Below are positions 22,824 through 32,672 of a stretch of 64,000 bases of DNA, piece after piece. Made by a program: the position numbers and the translations under genes. The notes beneath the pieces were generated by a model. It searched no databases and was not told where the DNA came from. It saw nothing but the letters and a program-made list of their open reading frames with translations. The DNA is from Salidesulfovibrio onnuriiensis (GTDB taxonomy: Bacteria; Desulfobacterota; Desulfovibrionia; Desulfovibrionales; Desulfovibrionaceae): positions 1,719,001 to 1,783,000 of the forward strand of contig NZ_CP040751.1 in the NCBI RefSeq assembly GCF_008001235.1, in the 5' to 3' direction. Within the stretch, counting starts at the first letter, position 1. Each line of letters begins with the position of its first letter.

Positions 22824-25800
22824 TTATACGTTTACGGCAAACGGCTTGCGGTCATGCAGCAGGGTGTACAGAACCATCATTTCCGCTGCCTGCTGCAGGC
22901 TTGCTTCCGTTGCGCCGTTCTTCAGTTCCGCCTTGCGGGCCCTGAAGGAGTCCTTGGTAAACTCGACACGCACCGTGTCGTCTTCAAAAGTGTAAACGCC
23001 ATCCGCATCGGTCAGGGTGCAGGAGGTGCCGTTGCACATGGATTCCAGCTTGCCCGGAGCCGGGAAGTGGAAACCGGACTTGGCCTCCAGCAGCCCCTCA
23101 CGGTTCAGGTGCACGCGGATCTTGTCCTTGTACGGAGCGCCGCTGGTGGGGCAGAAGGTGGCGCAGTTGCCGCATTCGTTGCAGTAGTCGGCTATGTTGA
23201 CGATCTGGAAGGCCTGGCGAATGTCCTTCATGCCCAGGGTCTCGAATTCCAGCTCGCCGTTCTGCATGACCACGCGCTGGACCGGGTATTCGATGGGAAT
23301 GGTGGGCACGGCGTAGTTGGCCCTGTTGGGGCAGACCGTTGCGCAGACGTTGCAGACCGTGTCGCACTGCAGGCAGCGCTCGGATTCGGCGCGGGCGTCC
23401 TCTTCGCTCAGGGTGTCCACGAACAGGTTGAAGTTCATGCGGTCGCAGGCTTCCCTTTCGGGCATGGACGGGCCAAAGGCCTTGCGGGCCTGCCTCACGC
23501 GCAGTTCGCTGATCTCCGGGTTGCGGTCGTCGGACGGGGAAACGCGCACGCGGCGTTCCTGCTTAGCCGCATTCAGGATGCTCAGGAAGGCGGTGCGGCC
23601 GTCGCCGATGGCGTTGACCAGGGAGGAAGCGCCGCGCGCGGCGTCGCCGCCCGCGAACACGCCTTCCATCTGGGTCTTCATGGAATTCATTTCCACTTCC
23701 AGGCCGTCGCCGGGCAGGAAGTCCAGGACCACCTTCTGGCCGATGGCCATGATCAGGCTGTCGGCTTCGATGACGTGGTTGGAGCCTTCCACCTTGACCG
23801 GGCTGCGGCGGCCGGATGCGTCGGGCTCGCCCAGCTCCATCTTGGCCACTTCCAGGCCGGCCATCTTGCCGTCCTTGACCACCACGGCTTCGGGGGAGGC
23901 CAGTTCGACGATCCTGACGCCTTCCTCAAGCGCTCCGATGATCTCGTCCTGGTCCGCGGGCATTTCCTTGCGGGTGCGGCGGTAGACGATGCTTACCTCG
24001 CCCTTGTCGCCCACCATGCGTTTGGCGGTGCGCGCGGCGTCCATGGCCGAGTTGCCCGCGCCGATGACGATCACGTTGCTGCCCAGGCCGGTTTCGCGGC
24101 CCTGGCGCACGTTGCTCAGGAAGGAGAGCTGGTCGAACACGCCCTCGGCGTCCACGTTCGGGATGTTCAGGGTGGAGCTTTGCTGCGCGCCCACGGCCAC
24201 GTAGACGTAGTCGTTTTCCCTGGTCAGCTGCTCGAAGCGGGCCTTGTCGATCTTTTCGCCAGTGTGCAGCTTGGCGCCCATGGACAGGATGAAGTTGATG
24301 TCCTTTTCCAGGGAACCGTCGTCCAGGCGGAAGGCCGGAATGCCGTCGGCGGCCATGCCGCCCGGGAAGTCCTTGCTTTCGTAAATGTTGACCTCGAAGC
24401 CTTCCAGGGCCAGGAAGTAGCCCGCGGAAAGGCCGGTGGGGCCCGCGCCGATGATGGCCGCCTTCAGGCCGTTGGAGGAGGCGGGCTCGGGCTTCACGTT
24501 GCCGTGGCATTTGTCGGCCACGAAGCGTTTGATTTCACGGATGAGCAGGGGGCTGTCGTAGTTCATGCGCGTGCACTTGAACTGGCAGAGGTGGTCGCAG
24601 ACCTTGCCCTGCACGTGGGGGAACGGGTTGGTGGCCAGGATGGTGCGGTAGGCGTTGTCGAATTCGCCCCGGGCCACGTAGTCCAGGTAGCGGGGGATTT
24701 CCTGGCTGGCCGCGCACACGGTCATGCAGGGCGCGCCCGCACAGTCGAACTTGGGCAGCTCGCGGCTGGTCTTGACGTTCTTGAACGGGAATTCTTCCTT
24801 GTCGTAGCGGCCGGAGGCGACCACTTCCTGGGCGTAGGCCTGCAGGTTGGCGATGCGCGCCTTGCCCATGTCCTTGTCTTCGGCGGTGGCGGTGACCAGC
24901 TCGTCCAGGCTGGAGGCGCCGAGCTTTTCACAGGCTTCGCGCATGATCTCGGTGTACTGGGACAGGCGTCCGTATCCGCCCGGCTTGAGCAGGTCGGAGC
25001 AGACCGTGACCGGCTTGAGGCCGCAGGCCAGGGTGGAGGCGATGTTCACGGTGTCCACGCCCGCGGAGAAGGAGATGTCCAGCTTGCCGTCGAATTCCTT
25101 TTGCAGGCGGGCGGCCAGATTGACGCTGATGGGGTGCAGGGCCCGGCCGGACATGTAGACCATGCCTTCGTTCTTGGGCAGGTTCTGCTGGACGTTGGAG
25201 GTCTCCAGGGTGTTGGTCAGCTTGATGCTGAATTCCACGCCCTTTTTCCTGGCGGCCTCGGTCAGGTTCTTGATGATGGCCACGCCCTGGTCGTACTTGA
25301 GGTCGTGTCCGAAGGCCTCGTCCGGCACCACGGTCTCGAAGCCCAGCTTGTCGTTGAGGATGCCGCGCAACCCCTCGGGTCCGAGCAGGGTCGGGTTGAG
25401 CTTGATGGTGGTGTGGTAGCCGCGCTCCTCAATGAAATAGCGGCCGATCTTTTCCACTTCGTCCGGCGGGCAGCCGTGCATGGTGGAAACGGTCAGGTTA
25501 TCGGAAAGTTTGGACGGGATGTTCAGTTCCCGCACGCGGGGGTAGATCTTGGCCACGCGCTCGATCTTTTCGGCCAGTTCCCCGGAACAGTCCTCCATGC
25601 GGTCGAAGAAGCGCTGCACCGTGGGGCTCATGATGCCTTCCAGGTTGTACCCGGCGCTCATGTTGAAGATCCAGCCGGCCTCCTCGCCCTCCCAGCCCAG
25701 GCGGTCCTTGAGGACGTGAAGCAGGATGTGGGCGTTCAGGTATTCGTTGAAGGACTGGTCGAGCTTGAGCTCCTGGGACCATTCGCAGTTGTAGCCTTCG

Positions 25801-26111
25801 TCGGTCATGTCGATGCACGGCTTGGTCACTTCCAGCTCGTCCAGCACTTGGATGGTCTTGAGCTCGATGTAGCGGCCGCCGGTGAGCCATGCGGCGATGA
25901 TGTTCTGGGCCAGCTGGGTGTGCGGGCCGGCCGCCACGCCCAGGGGGGTCTCCATCAGCTTGCCGTAGCGCATCATGCGGAAGGGATCGTCCTTCTTCGG
26001 GGCGAAGAAGAGTTCCTTGGCGATGCCGAGGGCCTCGCCGCGCTCCAGGTCGAAAAGGATCCATTCAAGCAGAGACTCGATGCTGGCGCAGTAAAATTTA
26101 TCGGTACCCAT
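22824..26111 (-). CDS. ygfK: YgfK-type multidomain iron-sulfur flavoprotein oxidoreductase
   Basis: 1095 residues. Domain order: a dihydroorotate-dehydrogenase-like barrel (about 1-440, with GVAAGPHTQLAQN and STMHGCPPDEVEK). Then a GltD-like unit with cysteine cluster CAGAPCMTVC (about 455), FAD motif AIIGAGPTGLSAGYFL (about 550) and NAD(P) motif VIVIGAGNSAMDAARTAKR (about 680). Last a ferredoxin-type region with CDTVCNVCATVCP and CNECGNCATFCP. It was called a putative selenate reductase in E. coli. In urate clusters it is a candidate reductase for the purine ring after dearomatising steps. ATG 26111 is chosen because GGAGGA sits just before it, inside an alternative start at 26123. Confidence 0.92.
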   Translation of the reverse strand: MGTDKFYCASIESLLEWILFDLERGEALGIAKELFFAPKKDDPFRMMRYGKLMETPLGVAAGPHTQLAQNIIAAWLTGGRYIELKTIQVLDELEVTKPCIDMTDEGYNCEWSQELKLDQSFNEYLNAHILLHVLKDRLGWEGEEAGWIFNMSAGYNLEGIMSPTVQRFFDRMEDCSGELAEKIERVAKIYPRVRELNIPSKLSDNLTVSTMHGCPPDEVEKIGRYFIEERGYHTTIKLNPTLLGPEGLRGILNDKLGFETVVPDEAFGHDLKYDQGVAIIKNLTEAARKKGVEFSIKLTNTLETSNVQQNLPKNEGMVYMSGRALHPISVNLAARLQKEFDGKLDISFSAGVDTVNIASTLACGLKPVTVCSDLLKPGGYGRLSQYTEIMREACEKLGASSLDELVTATAEDKDMGKARIANLQAYAQEVVASGRYDKEEFPFKNVKTSRELPKFDCAGAPCMTVCAASQEIPRYLDYVARGEFDNAYRTILATNPFPHVQGKVCDHLCQFKCTRMNYDSPLLIREIKRFVADKCHGNVKPEPASSNGLKAAIIGAGPTGLSAGYFLALEGFEVNIYESKDFPGGMAADGIPAFRLDDGSLEKDINFILSMGAKLHTGEKIDKARFEQLTRENDYVYVAVGAQQSSTLNIPNVDAEGVFDQLSFLSNVRQGRETGLGSNVIVIGAGNSAMDAARTAKRMVGDKGEVSIVYRRTRKEMPADQDEIIGALEEGVRIVELASPEAVVVKDGKMAGLEVAKMELGEPDASGRRSPVKVEGSNHVIEADSLIMAIGQKVVLDFLPGDGLEVEMNSMKTQMEGVFAGGDAARGASSLVNAIGDGRTAFLSILNAAKQERRVRVSPSDDRNPEISELRVRQARKAFGPSMPEREACDRMNFNLFVDTLSEEDARAESERCLQCDTVCNVCATVCPNRANYAVPTIPIEYPVQRVVMQNGELEFETLGMKDIRQAFQIVNIADYCNECGNCATFCPTSGAPYKDKIRVHLNREGLLEAKSGFHFPAPGKLESMCNGTSCTLTDADGVYTFEDDTVRVEFTKDSFRARKAELKNGATEASLQQAAEMMVLYTLLHDRKPFAVNV

Positions 26112-26131
26112 GGTTTCCTCCATGCTCTTGT

Positions 26132-27511
26132 TTATTCGGTGAAACGGGACCGCTCGATGAAGCGGCCCAGTGCTTCGCGCTCCCGGAATTCGTTGTTCTC
26201 GATGATCGCCTCGCCGCGCAACAGCACGGTTTCGGGCCAGCCCGTGGCCACGAAGCCCTCATAGGGATTGTAGTCCGCGTTGTGGCAGAGGGTTTCCGGA
26301 GAGATGGTCACTTTCCTTTCCGGATCGAGAATGACGATGTCCGCGTCCGCGCCCGGGGCGATGTCGCCCTTGGCCGGAGCCAGGCCCATGATGCGGGCCG
26401 GAGCCGTGGAGACCAGCTCCACGAAGCGGTTCAGGGTAATGCGTCCCTTGGCCACTCCTTCGGAGTAGAGCAGCGGCAGGCGCGTTTCCGCGCCCGGGAT
26501 GCCGCCGGGACAGGCGAAGATGTTGTCGCGACCGCGTGCGGTCTTCTGGGAAAGGTTGAAGGAGCAGTGGTCCGTGGCCACGGTGTCGATGCTGCCGTCG
26601 GCCAGGCCCTGCCACAGTGCTTCACAGTCCTCGCGCTTGCGCAGCGGGGGGGACAGGACGTACTTGAGCGCGTCGTCGCCCTCCCTGGCGTACTCGTCGT
26701 CGGTGAGCAGCAGGTACTGCGGGCAGGTTTCCGCATATACGGGCAGGCCTTCGGCCTTGGCCCTGCGGATGGCTTCCAGCCCGGCCCCGGTGGAAAGGTG
26801 CACGATGTACAGGGGCGCGTTGCCCGCGGCGCGGGACAGCGCGATCATACGCTCCACGGCCTCGGCCTCGCAGTAGCCCGGGCGGCTCAGGGGGTGGCTG
26901 GTAGGGGCCAGCCTGCCCTCGTCCTTGAGCCGTCGGGTCAGCTCGGCGATCACTTCGTGGTTTTCGGCGTGCACCGTGACCAGTCCGTGTTCGGCCTTCA
27001 TGATTTCGAGCACCCGGATCATTTCCTCGTCGTTCAGGCGGCCCGCGTAGGTCATGTAGACCTTGACGCTGGGGATGCCTTCGCGCACCAGGGCGGCCAG
27101 GTCGTCCTTCGTGTTTTCTCCGACCTTGGCGACCACGCCGTGCAGGGCGTAGTCGGTCACGCAGTTGTTCTGGGCTTGCTTGCGGTAGTTGGCGATGGGG
27201 GCGGTGATGGAACCGTCCTCGGTGAAGCCGGGGTGTTCCACGATGGTGGTGGTGCCGCCGCAGGCGGCGGACCGGGTGCCTTCGTGGAATCCGTCGGCCA
27301 CCTTGAGGCCGCCCACTTCGAGGTTGAAGTGGGTGTGCACGTCAACGCCGCCGGGAAGCACCAGCTTCCCGGTCGCGTCGATGATGTGTGCTTCATGGGA
27401 GGAAAGGTCCGCACCCACCCCGGCGATGCGCCCGTTTTCCACGCGCACGTCCGCCTTGAGTGTCTCGGTCGAGGTGACGACCGTGCCGCCTTTCACCAGT
27501 ACCGCTGTCAT
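26132..27511 (-). CDS. ygeZ: YgeZ/HyuA-type cyclic amidohydrolase (hydantoinase family)
   Basis: 459 residues, dihydropyrimidinase/D-hydantoinase fold. Metal-binding residues are visible: His59 and His61 in DVHTHFN, the carbamylated Lys150 in SVKVYMTY, and later His in HAENHEV and HLSTG, with Asp in TDHCSFN. It should open a ring amide of a purine-derived cyclic ureide. It follows ssnA after 3 bases and precedes ygfK after 20, the same neighbours as in E. coli. Intact, with a start overlapping no other gene. The precise ring substrate is unproved. Confidence 0.93.
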   Translation of the reverse strand: MTAVLVKGGTVVTSTETLKADVRVENGRIAGVGADLSSHEAHIIDATGKLVLPGGVDVHTHFNLEVGGLKVADGFHEGTRSAACGGTTTIVEHPGFTEDGSITAPIANYRKQAQNNCVTDYALHGVVAKVGENTKDDLAALVREGIPSVKVYMTYAGRLNDEEMIRVLEIMKAEHGLVTVHAENHEVIAELTRRLKDEGRLAPTSHPLSRPGYCEAEAVERMIALSRAAGNAPLYIVHLSTGAGLEAIRRAKAEGLPVYAETCPQYLLLTDDEYAREGDDALKYVLSPPLRKREDCEALWQGLADGSIDTVATDHCSFNLSQKTARGRDNIFACPGGIPGAETRLPLLYSEGVAKGRITLNRFVELVSTAPARIMGLAPAKGDIAPGADADIVILDPERKVTISPETLCHNADYNPYEGFVATGWPETVLLRGEAIIENNEFREREALGRFIERSRFTE

Positions 27512-27514
27512 GGC

Positions 27515-28798
27515 CTAGCCCTCCGCGAGCTTTTTCCAGAGGCGCACGCCCTGTTCCCTGGCGTAGGCGAAGATTTCCTCTTCGTCGACAAGGGTGGACC
27601 TGCGGTCGGCGATGATGACCCTGCCCTGGGCGATGACCGTGTTCACGTGGGCGGATTCCAGGCCGAAGATGAAGTGGCCCAGGAAGTTCTCGTCCGTGAT
27701 CTCGGTGGGGGAATCGTAGTCCAGGACGACCAGGTTGTTCAGGCCGTCGCCGACGCCGTCGAACTGCGCCAGGTATTTGTGCACGTTGCGGAAGCGGCGG
27801 TAGACTTCGTCGTAGCCGATGCCTTCGGTTCCGGTGCAGACGAGGTGATGGGCCTTGGCGCTGCGGATCATGTCGTTGTGCATGCCGTCGGTGCCGAGCA
27901 TGATGTTGTTGATCCATTCATAGCCGGTCAGGCCCACGTTGTTGTTCTGGTTGGACTCCACGTTGGAAACGACCCAGACCGGGGACTGGCCCACGATACT
28001 GCGTTCCTCGTCGGTGAAGTGCACGCAGTGGCCCAGGATGGTCTTGGAGCTTTCCAGGGCCCCGAATTCCTGCAGGCGCTGCGCAACGCGCTTGCCGTAG
28101 GTCTTTTCACAGTGGACCTGGTCGGCCATGTCCTCGGCCACGTGGATGTGGACACCGGTGTCGTGCTTGCGCGCGAGTGCTACGGAACGCTCAAGCAGGT
28201 CGTCGTTGACGGTAAAGGAGGCGTGCATACCGATGAGACCGGGGCGTCCGGAGGACAGGTAGGCGTCGTGCTCCGCAAGGCTTTTTTCGGCGATTTCGTC
28301 GCCGTCGCGGTTGGACGACTCGTGACAGAGGAGATGGCCGATACCGGTGCGCTCGAAGGCCCGGGCCACGGTTTCCAGGCTGCCTTCGATGGCAAAGGGG
28401 GAAGCGTGGTGGTCGATGCAGAAGGTCACGCCTCGGCGGGCCATCTGCAGACCTGCCGCCAGGGCGCTGGCCTCGATCATGTCCTTGTCCAGCCGTTTGT
28501 CCACGCGCCACCAGACGTATTCCAGCACTTCGGGGAAGTTGTTGGGAATCTTCGGCGGTGCGGGCATGCCGCGGCAGAGCGCCGAATAGATGTGGTGGTG
28601 GCCGCAGCCGAAGGAGCGGGTCACGAAGCGTCCCTTGCAGTCGATAACCTGATCGCCTTCGTTCCGGTCGCCGGCCGCCGGGATGGAATCGATCAGGGAA
28701 ATGCCGCCCTTGGCGCCCTCTTCCACGGCAATGCTCGTGGAGGACACTTTCAGGGTTTCGGCGTCAATGTAACGTGCGTTTTTCAGGTACAGGGTCAT
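27515..28798 (-). CDS. ssnA: SsnA-type aminohydrolase
   Basis: 427 residues, amidohydrolase superfamily. Metal ligands: HHH at residues 67-69 (FGCGHHHIYSALCRG), HIHVAED, GHCVHFTDEE and Asp in MLGTDGMHND. The long insert PPKIPNNFPEVLEYVWWRVD is typical of SsnA. E. coli SsnA is encoded in the same yge/ygf block, and ssnA is among genes reported as needed for anaerobic urate use (from memory). Its substrate is not certain; it probably deaminates or opens a purine-derived ring. It lies 15 bases downstream of the fused xanthine dehydrogenase gene. Confidence 0.92.
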   Translation of the reverse strand: MTLYLKNARYIDAETLKVSSTSIAVEEGAKGGISLIDSIPAAGDRNEGDQVIDCKGRFVTRSFGCGHHHIYSALCRGMPAPPKIPNNFPEVLEYVWWRVDKRLDKDMIEASALAAGLQMARRGVTFCIDHHASPFAIEGSLETVARAFERTGIGHLLCHESSNRDGDEIAEKSLAEHDAYLSSGRPGLIGMHASFTVNDDLLERSVALARKHDTGVHIHVAEDMADQVHCEKTYGKRVAQRLQEFGALESSKTILGHCVHFTDEERSIVGQSPVWVVSNVESNQNNNVGLTGYEWINNIMLGTDGMHNDMIRSAKAHHLVCTGTEGIGYDEVYRRFRNVHKYLAQFDGVGDGLNNLVVLDYDSPTEITDENFLGHFIFGLESAHVNTVIAQGRVIIADRRSTLVDEEEIFAYAREQGVRLWKKLAEG

Positions 28799-28813
28799 GA
28801 GAACCTCCTTAGT

Positions 28814-31393
28814 CTAGCTGCGCTTTTTCGGCTGTTCCAGCGGCAGGGAATACCTGGCCTGGCCGTCATAATCATGGAAGGCGTTGGCGATTGCCGGGGC
28901 GGCGGCTATGCAGCCGATCTCGCCCACGCCCTTGGCCCCGTAAGGGCCTTCGGGGTCGCCGCTTTCCACGCCGATGACATCGATTTCGGGCAGCTTGCTG
29001 ATCTTGGGAATCCCAAGGGAAATATATTTTTCGGAGGTCAGGTACCCGTCCTTGACCGGAACGTCCTCGTACAGGGCGTAGCCCACGCCCATGGCCACGC
29101 CGCCGTGGATCTGGCCCTCGAAGAGCACGGGGTTGAGGATCTTGCCCCCGTCGTGGGCGGCCACGACCCTTTCCAGCTTTCCGTCCCGGTCGAGCACGGC
29201 CAGGTTGGTGGAGAAGCCGTAGGAGATGTGGCTGATGATTTCGCCGGGCTTGCCGTTGGCGTGGGTGTAGTCGCAGATGAACTCGCCCTCGTAGGTGCGC
29301 CCGACCAGTTCTTCCAGGGTGTGCGTTTCCAGGTCGGCCTTGAGCTTGGCGGCCGCGTCGATGATGGCCCGGCCCAGGAGCAGGGTGCCCCGGCTGGCCG
29401 TGGTGGGGCCGCCTATGGCGCCGGAATCCGTGGTCACTCGCGGGGTGATGACGTTGACATCGCACAGGCCCGTGGCTTCGCAGAGCACCTGGCGGGCGAT
29501 GGTGTGCACGCCCTGGCCCATTTCGGTCCAGCCGTGGTCCAGGGTGATGGAACCGCCGTCGTTGATGGTCAGGATGGTCTTGCTCACCTCGGTGAGGCCG
29601 TTGCCCATGCCGCAGTTCTTGATGGCACAGGCCAGCCCCTTGTATTCGGCTGCTTTGTAGGCGGGTTTGACCGCATCCAGGCATTCGCGCAGGCCCACGC
29701 CGGGGCCGAGCACCTGGCCGGTGGCCACCATGCGGCCCTCGGTGAGGGCGTTGTCGTAGCGGAATTGCCAGGGGTCGAATCCGCCCTTTTCACACAGTTC
29801 CTCCACCAGCACCTCCAGGGCGAAGGTGGCCTGGTTGACCCCGAAGCCGCGCATGGCGCCGCTGGGGATGTTGTTGGTGTAGACCGCCTTGGCCTCGATA
29901 TCCACGTCGGTGAATTCGTATGCGCCGCTGGCATGGGTGCCCGCGCGGGACATGACCGGGCCGCCCACGGACGCGTATGCGCCGGTGTCGCCCAGGATGC
30001 GGGCGTGCAGGCCGGTGAGCATCCCGTTTTTGTCACAGCCGATCTCGTAGTCGAGGATGGCCGGGTGGCGCTTGGGATGCATGCGGATGGACTCGGGCCG
30101 GGAGAGCTTGACCTTCACGGGGACGCCCAGTTGGTGGCAGTACAGGGCGGCATGGCCCTGGGTGGTCATGTCCTCCTTACCGCCGAACGCGCCGCCGCAG
30201 TCCACGATGATCACTTCCACCTTGTCCTGTTCCAGGCCGAGCAGGGAGGCGATCTCGTCGCGTTCGCGGTAGGGGCCCTGGCTCTGGGAATAGACGCGCA
30301 CACCGCCGTTTTCCTTGGGCTCTGCAACGCAGCATTCCACTTCCAGGAACCCGTGGTCGATGGGCTGGGTGCGGAAGCGGCCCTTGGCCGTGAAGGCCGA
30401 GTTGCGCAGCACTTCGGTCACGTCGTTGCCGCGCTTGATCTTGGTGTGGGCCAGCAGGTTGCCGTCCTTGTGGATCCTGATGGGGCTCGTTTCGGCCTGC
30501 TCCATGTCCAGGAGCGGCTCGAGCACCTCGTATTCCACCTTGATCAGGGCGCGGGCGGCGCGGGCGTTGGCCTCGGTGTCGGCCACCACTCCCGCCAGCA
30601 CGTCGCCGATGTAGCGGGTTTCCTCGCCTTGGGCCACCATGACCGGCCAGTCCATGACCAGCAGGCCCACGTTGCGGTGGCCGGGGATGTCCTCGGCGGT
30701 GAAGACGCGAACCACGCCCGGGGCCTTTTCCGCTTCGGAGACATCGATGGAAAGGACCTTGGCGCGGGGATGGTCGGAAAATTTGAGAACCCCGTGGAGC
30801 AGACCTTCCGGGCGAAGGTCGTCCACAAAGGGCTTGGTGCCGAGGGCGCGTTCCACAGCAGCGTATTTGGGACTGTTGACGCCGATGCCCGAAGCGGTTT
30901 CAAAGGGGACATCGCGCCCTTCGCGAAGGGCGGCTGCCGCTTCGAGCACGGCGTCGACAATCTTTACATATCCCGTGCAGCGGCACAGGTGCGGGCGAAC
31001 GGCCTTGACGACCTCGTCCCGGGTGGGATCGGGGTTGCTTTCCAGCAGGATCTTGGTCCGGGTCAGGAAACCCGGGGTGCAGAAACCGCACTGGACAGCG
31101 CCCTTGGCCACGAATGCGCGGCCAAGGATCCTCCGGAGCTTTTCCGGGAATCCTTCCAGGGTGGTGACTTCCTTGCCCTCTATCTTGCCCATAGGCGTGG
31201 AGCAGGAAAGGGCCGCCTTGCCCGCAACCTCGACAAGGCAGGCGCCGCAGGCCGACTGACCCGAGCACCCGTCCTTGACCGAGGTGATGTTCATTTCTTC
31301 CCGAAGGAAGGTAAGCAAGGAGACGGACGGGTCCCCCACGAATTCAACGGGCATGCCGTTTAGATTGAATCTGATCGTGAGGTCCTTGCCCAT
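28814..31393 (-). CDS. Selenium-dependent-type xanthine dehydrogenase, fused Fe-S and molybdenum subunits
   Basis: 859 residues. The N-terminal two-cluster domain is intact: Cys43, 49, 52 and 64, then Cys102, 105, 137 and 139 ([15 protein letters not shown]). From about residue 175 the molybdenum domain follows, with GGAFGGKEDMTTQGH, GAMRGFGVNQATF, TEMGQGVHT and GAKGVGEIGCIAAAPAIANA. Size and fusion match the Se-dependent XDH family of clostridia. There is no FAD domain, so electrons must leave through a partner such as YgfM or YgfK. It probably interconverts hypoxanthine, xanthine and urate. Selenium would be a labile cofactor ligand, not selenocysteine. Confidence 0.92.
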   Translation of the reverse strand: MGKDLTIRFNLNGMPVEFVGDPSVSLLTFLREEMNITSVKDGCSGQSACGACLVEVAGKAALSCSTPMGKIEGKEVTTLEGFPEKLRRILGRAFVAKGAVQCGFCTPGFLTRTKILLESNPDPTRDEVVKAVRPHLCRCTGYVKIVDAVLEAAAALREGRDVPFETASGIGVNSPKYAAVERALGTKPFVDDLRPEGLLHGVLKFSDHPRAKVLSIDVSEAEKAPGVVRVFTAEDIPGHRNVGLLVMDWPVMVAQGEETRYIGDVLAGVVADTEANARAARALIKVEYEVLEPLLDMEQAETSPIRIHKDGNLLAHTKIKRGNDVTEVLRNSAFTAKGRFRTQPIDHGFLEVECCVAEPKENGGVRVYSQSQGPYRERDEIASLLGLEQDKVEVIIVDCGGAFGGKEDMTTQGHAALYCHQLGVPVKVKLSRPESIRMHPKRHPAILDYEIGCDKNGMLTGLHARILGDTGAYASVGGPVMSRAGTHASGAYEFTDVDIEAKAVYTNNIPSGAMRGFGVNQATFALEVLVEELCEKGGFDPWQFRYDNALTEGRMVATGQVLGPGVGLRECLDAVKPAYKAAEYKGLACAIKNCGMGNGLTEVSKTILTINDGGSITLDHGWTEMGQGVHTIARQVLCEATGLCDVNVITPRVTTDSGAIGGPTTASRGTLLLGRAIIDAAAKLKADLETHTLEELVGRTYEGEFICDYTHANGKPGEIISHISYGFSTNLAVLDRDGKLERVVAAHDGGKILNPVLFEGQIHGGVAMGVGYALYEDVPVKDGYLTSEKYISLGIPKISKLPEIDVIGVESGDPEGPYGAKGVGEIGCIAAAPAIANAFHDYDGQARYSLPLEQPKKRS

Positions 31394-31462
31394 GTGCCGT
31401 CTCCTTGTATTTCCTGTATTTCGTTTCTCTACAATAGGCGAATGTACGCCCGCGGTCCGTGA

Positions 31463-32659
31463 TTACAGGACGCGGGGTTTTCCAGTGTTCAGGATCTGCT
31501 GCAGCTTGTCGGCCGGGTTCTTGATCTTGGCCAGGAACATCATTGCGGCAATGACGTACGGCTTGTAGCTGGCTTCCTTGTACTGGGGCACGCGGTAGCG
31601 GTCGAACACGGAGGCTTCGACTTCACCGTGCTCGCAGGAAACGCCGGTGATGTCCGCGGGCAGGCAGTGCATGTACAGGGCGGAACCGTTGTGCGTGGTT
31701 TCCATGAGCTTTTCGGTGCATTCCCAGTCCATGTGCTGCTTGTTCTGCTCGAGCAGTTCCTTTTCCAGGACCTTGATGCCGTCGAAGTCGCCAGCGCCGT
31801 AAAGGTTGGTGCGCTTTTCCATGGCTGCGAACGGAGCCCAGCTCTTGGGGTAGACGATGTCGGCGTCGGCAAAGGCTTCTTCCATGGAATTGGACTTCAC
31901 GAAGGCGCCGCCGGAGGCTGCCGCCTGGCGTGCTGCCACTTCCTCGACCTCGGGCATGACTTCGTATCCTTCGGGGTGTGCCAGGTGCACTTCCATGCCG
32001 AAGCGGGTCATGAGGCCGATGATGCCCTGGGGCACGGAGAGCGGCTTGCCGTAGGACGGGGAGTAGGCCCAGGTCATGGCGATCTTCTTGCCGCGCAGGT
32101 TATCCACGCCGCCGAAGTGATTGATCAGGTGCAGGGCGTCGGCCATGGTCTGGGTCGGGTGGTCGATGTCGCACTGCAGGTTCACCAGGGTCGGGCGCTG
32201 TTCCAGCACGCCTTCGTCGTAGCCGTCCTGGACGGACTGGGCCACTTCGCGCATGTAGGTGTTGCCCTTGCCGATGAACATGTCGTCGCGGATGCCGATG
32301 ACGTCGGCCATGAAGGAGATCATGTTCGCGGTTTCGCGCACGGTTTCGCCGTGGGCGATCTGGGACTTGCCTTCGTCCAGGTCCTGCACTTCCAGGCCCA
32401 GCAGGTTGCAGGCGCTGGAGAAGCTGAAGCGGGTGCGGGTGGAGTTGTCGCGGAACAGGGAAACGCCCAGGCCGCTGTCGAAGATGCGGCTGGAGATGTT
32501 CTGTTCGCGCAGGCCGCGCAGGATTTCAGCCACGGCAAAGGTGGCGGCGATTTCGTCGTCGGACTTTTCCCAGGTCAGGAAAAAGTCGTTCTTGTACATG
32601 TCCTTGTAATCAAGGCGGGCGAGATCTTTGATCATCTCCATGATAGAGGTCTTGTCCAT
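31463..32659 (-). CDS. ygeW: YgeW-type knotted carbamoyltransferase
   Basis: 398 residues (E. coli YgeW 396), from ATG 32659 (MDKTSIMEM) with AAGGAG upstream. It belongs to the aspartate/ornithine carbamoyltransferase superfamily. The carbamoyl-phosphate loop is STRTR (73-77) in FRDNSTRTRFSF, with DHPTQTMAD in the middle and MHCLPADITG near the C-terminus. It should release carbamoyl phosphate from a carbamoylated amino acid such as a ureido derivative of 2,3-diaminopropionate. Directly upstream is arcC, which turns carbamoyl phosphate into ATP. A 69-base gap with only a weak hairpin separates it from the xanthine dehydrogenase gene. Confidence 0.94.
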   Translation of the reverse strand: MDKTSIMEMIKDLARLDYKDMYKNDFFLTWEKSDDEIAATFAVAEILRGLREQNISSRIFDSGLGVSLFRDNSTRTRFSFSSACNLLGLEVQDLDEGKSQIAHGETVRETANMISFMADVIGIRDDMFIGKGNTYMREVAQSVQDGYDEGVLEQRPTLVNLQCDIDHPTQTMADALHLINHFGGVDNLRGKKIAMTWAYSPSYGKPLSVPQGIIGLMTRFGMEVHLAHPEGYEVMPEVEEVAARQAAASGGAFVKSNSMEEAFADADIVYPKSWAPFAAMEKRTNLYGAGDFDGIKVLEKELLEQNKQHMDWECTEKLMETTHNGSALYMHCLPADITGVSCEHGEVEASVFDRYRVPQYKEASYKPYVIAAMMFLAKIKNPADKLQQILNTGKPRVL

Positions 32660-32672
32660 AGTCTTGTTCTCC

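Noticed and set aside
26282-31363. A 1693-codon open frame on the + strand, and similar long ones at 21951-26264 and 14853-17543
   Set aside because: They lie exactly antisense to ygfK, ygeZ, ssnA and the hydroxylase genes and have low-complexity Gly/His/Ala/Val-rich translations. Such mirror frames arise from GC-rich codon usage; none has a recognisable domain.
13462-31393. Selenocysteine (in-frame TGA) in the hydroxylase genes
   Set aside because: All hydroxylase genes read through without an internal TGA. Selenium in this family is a cofactor ligand, not an encoded residue.
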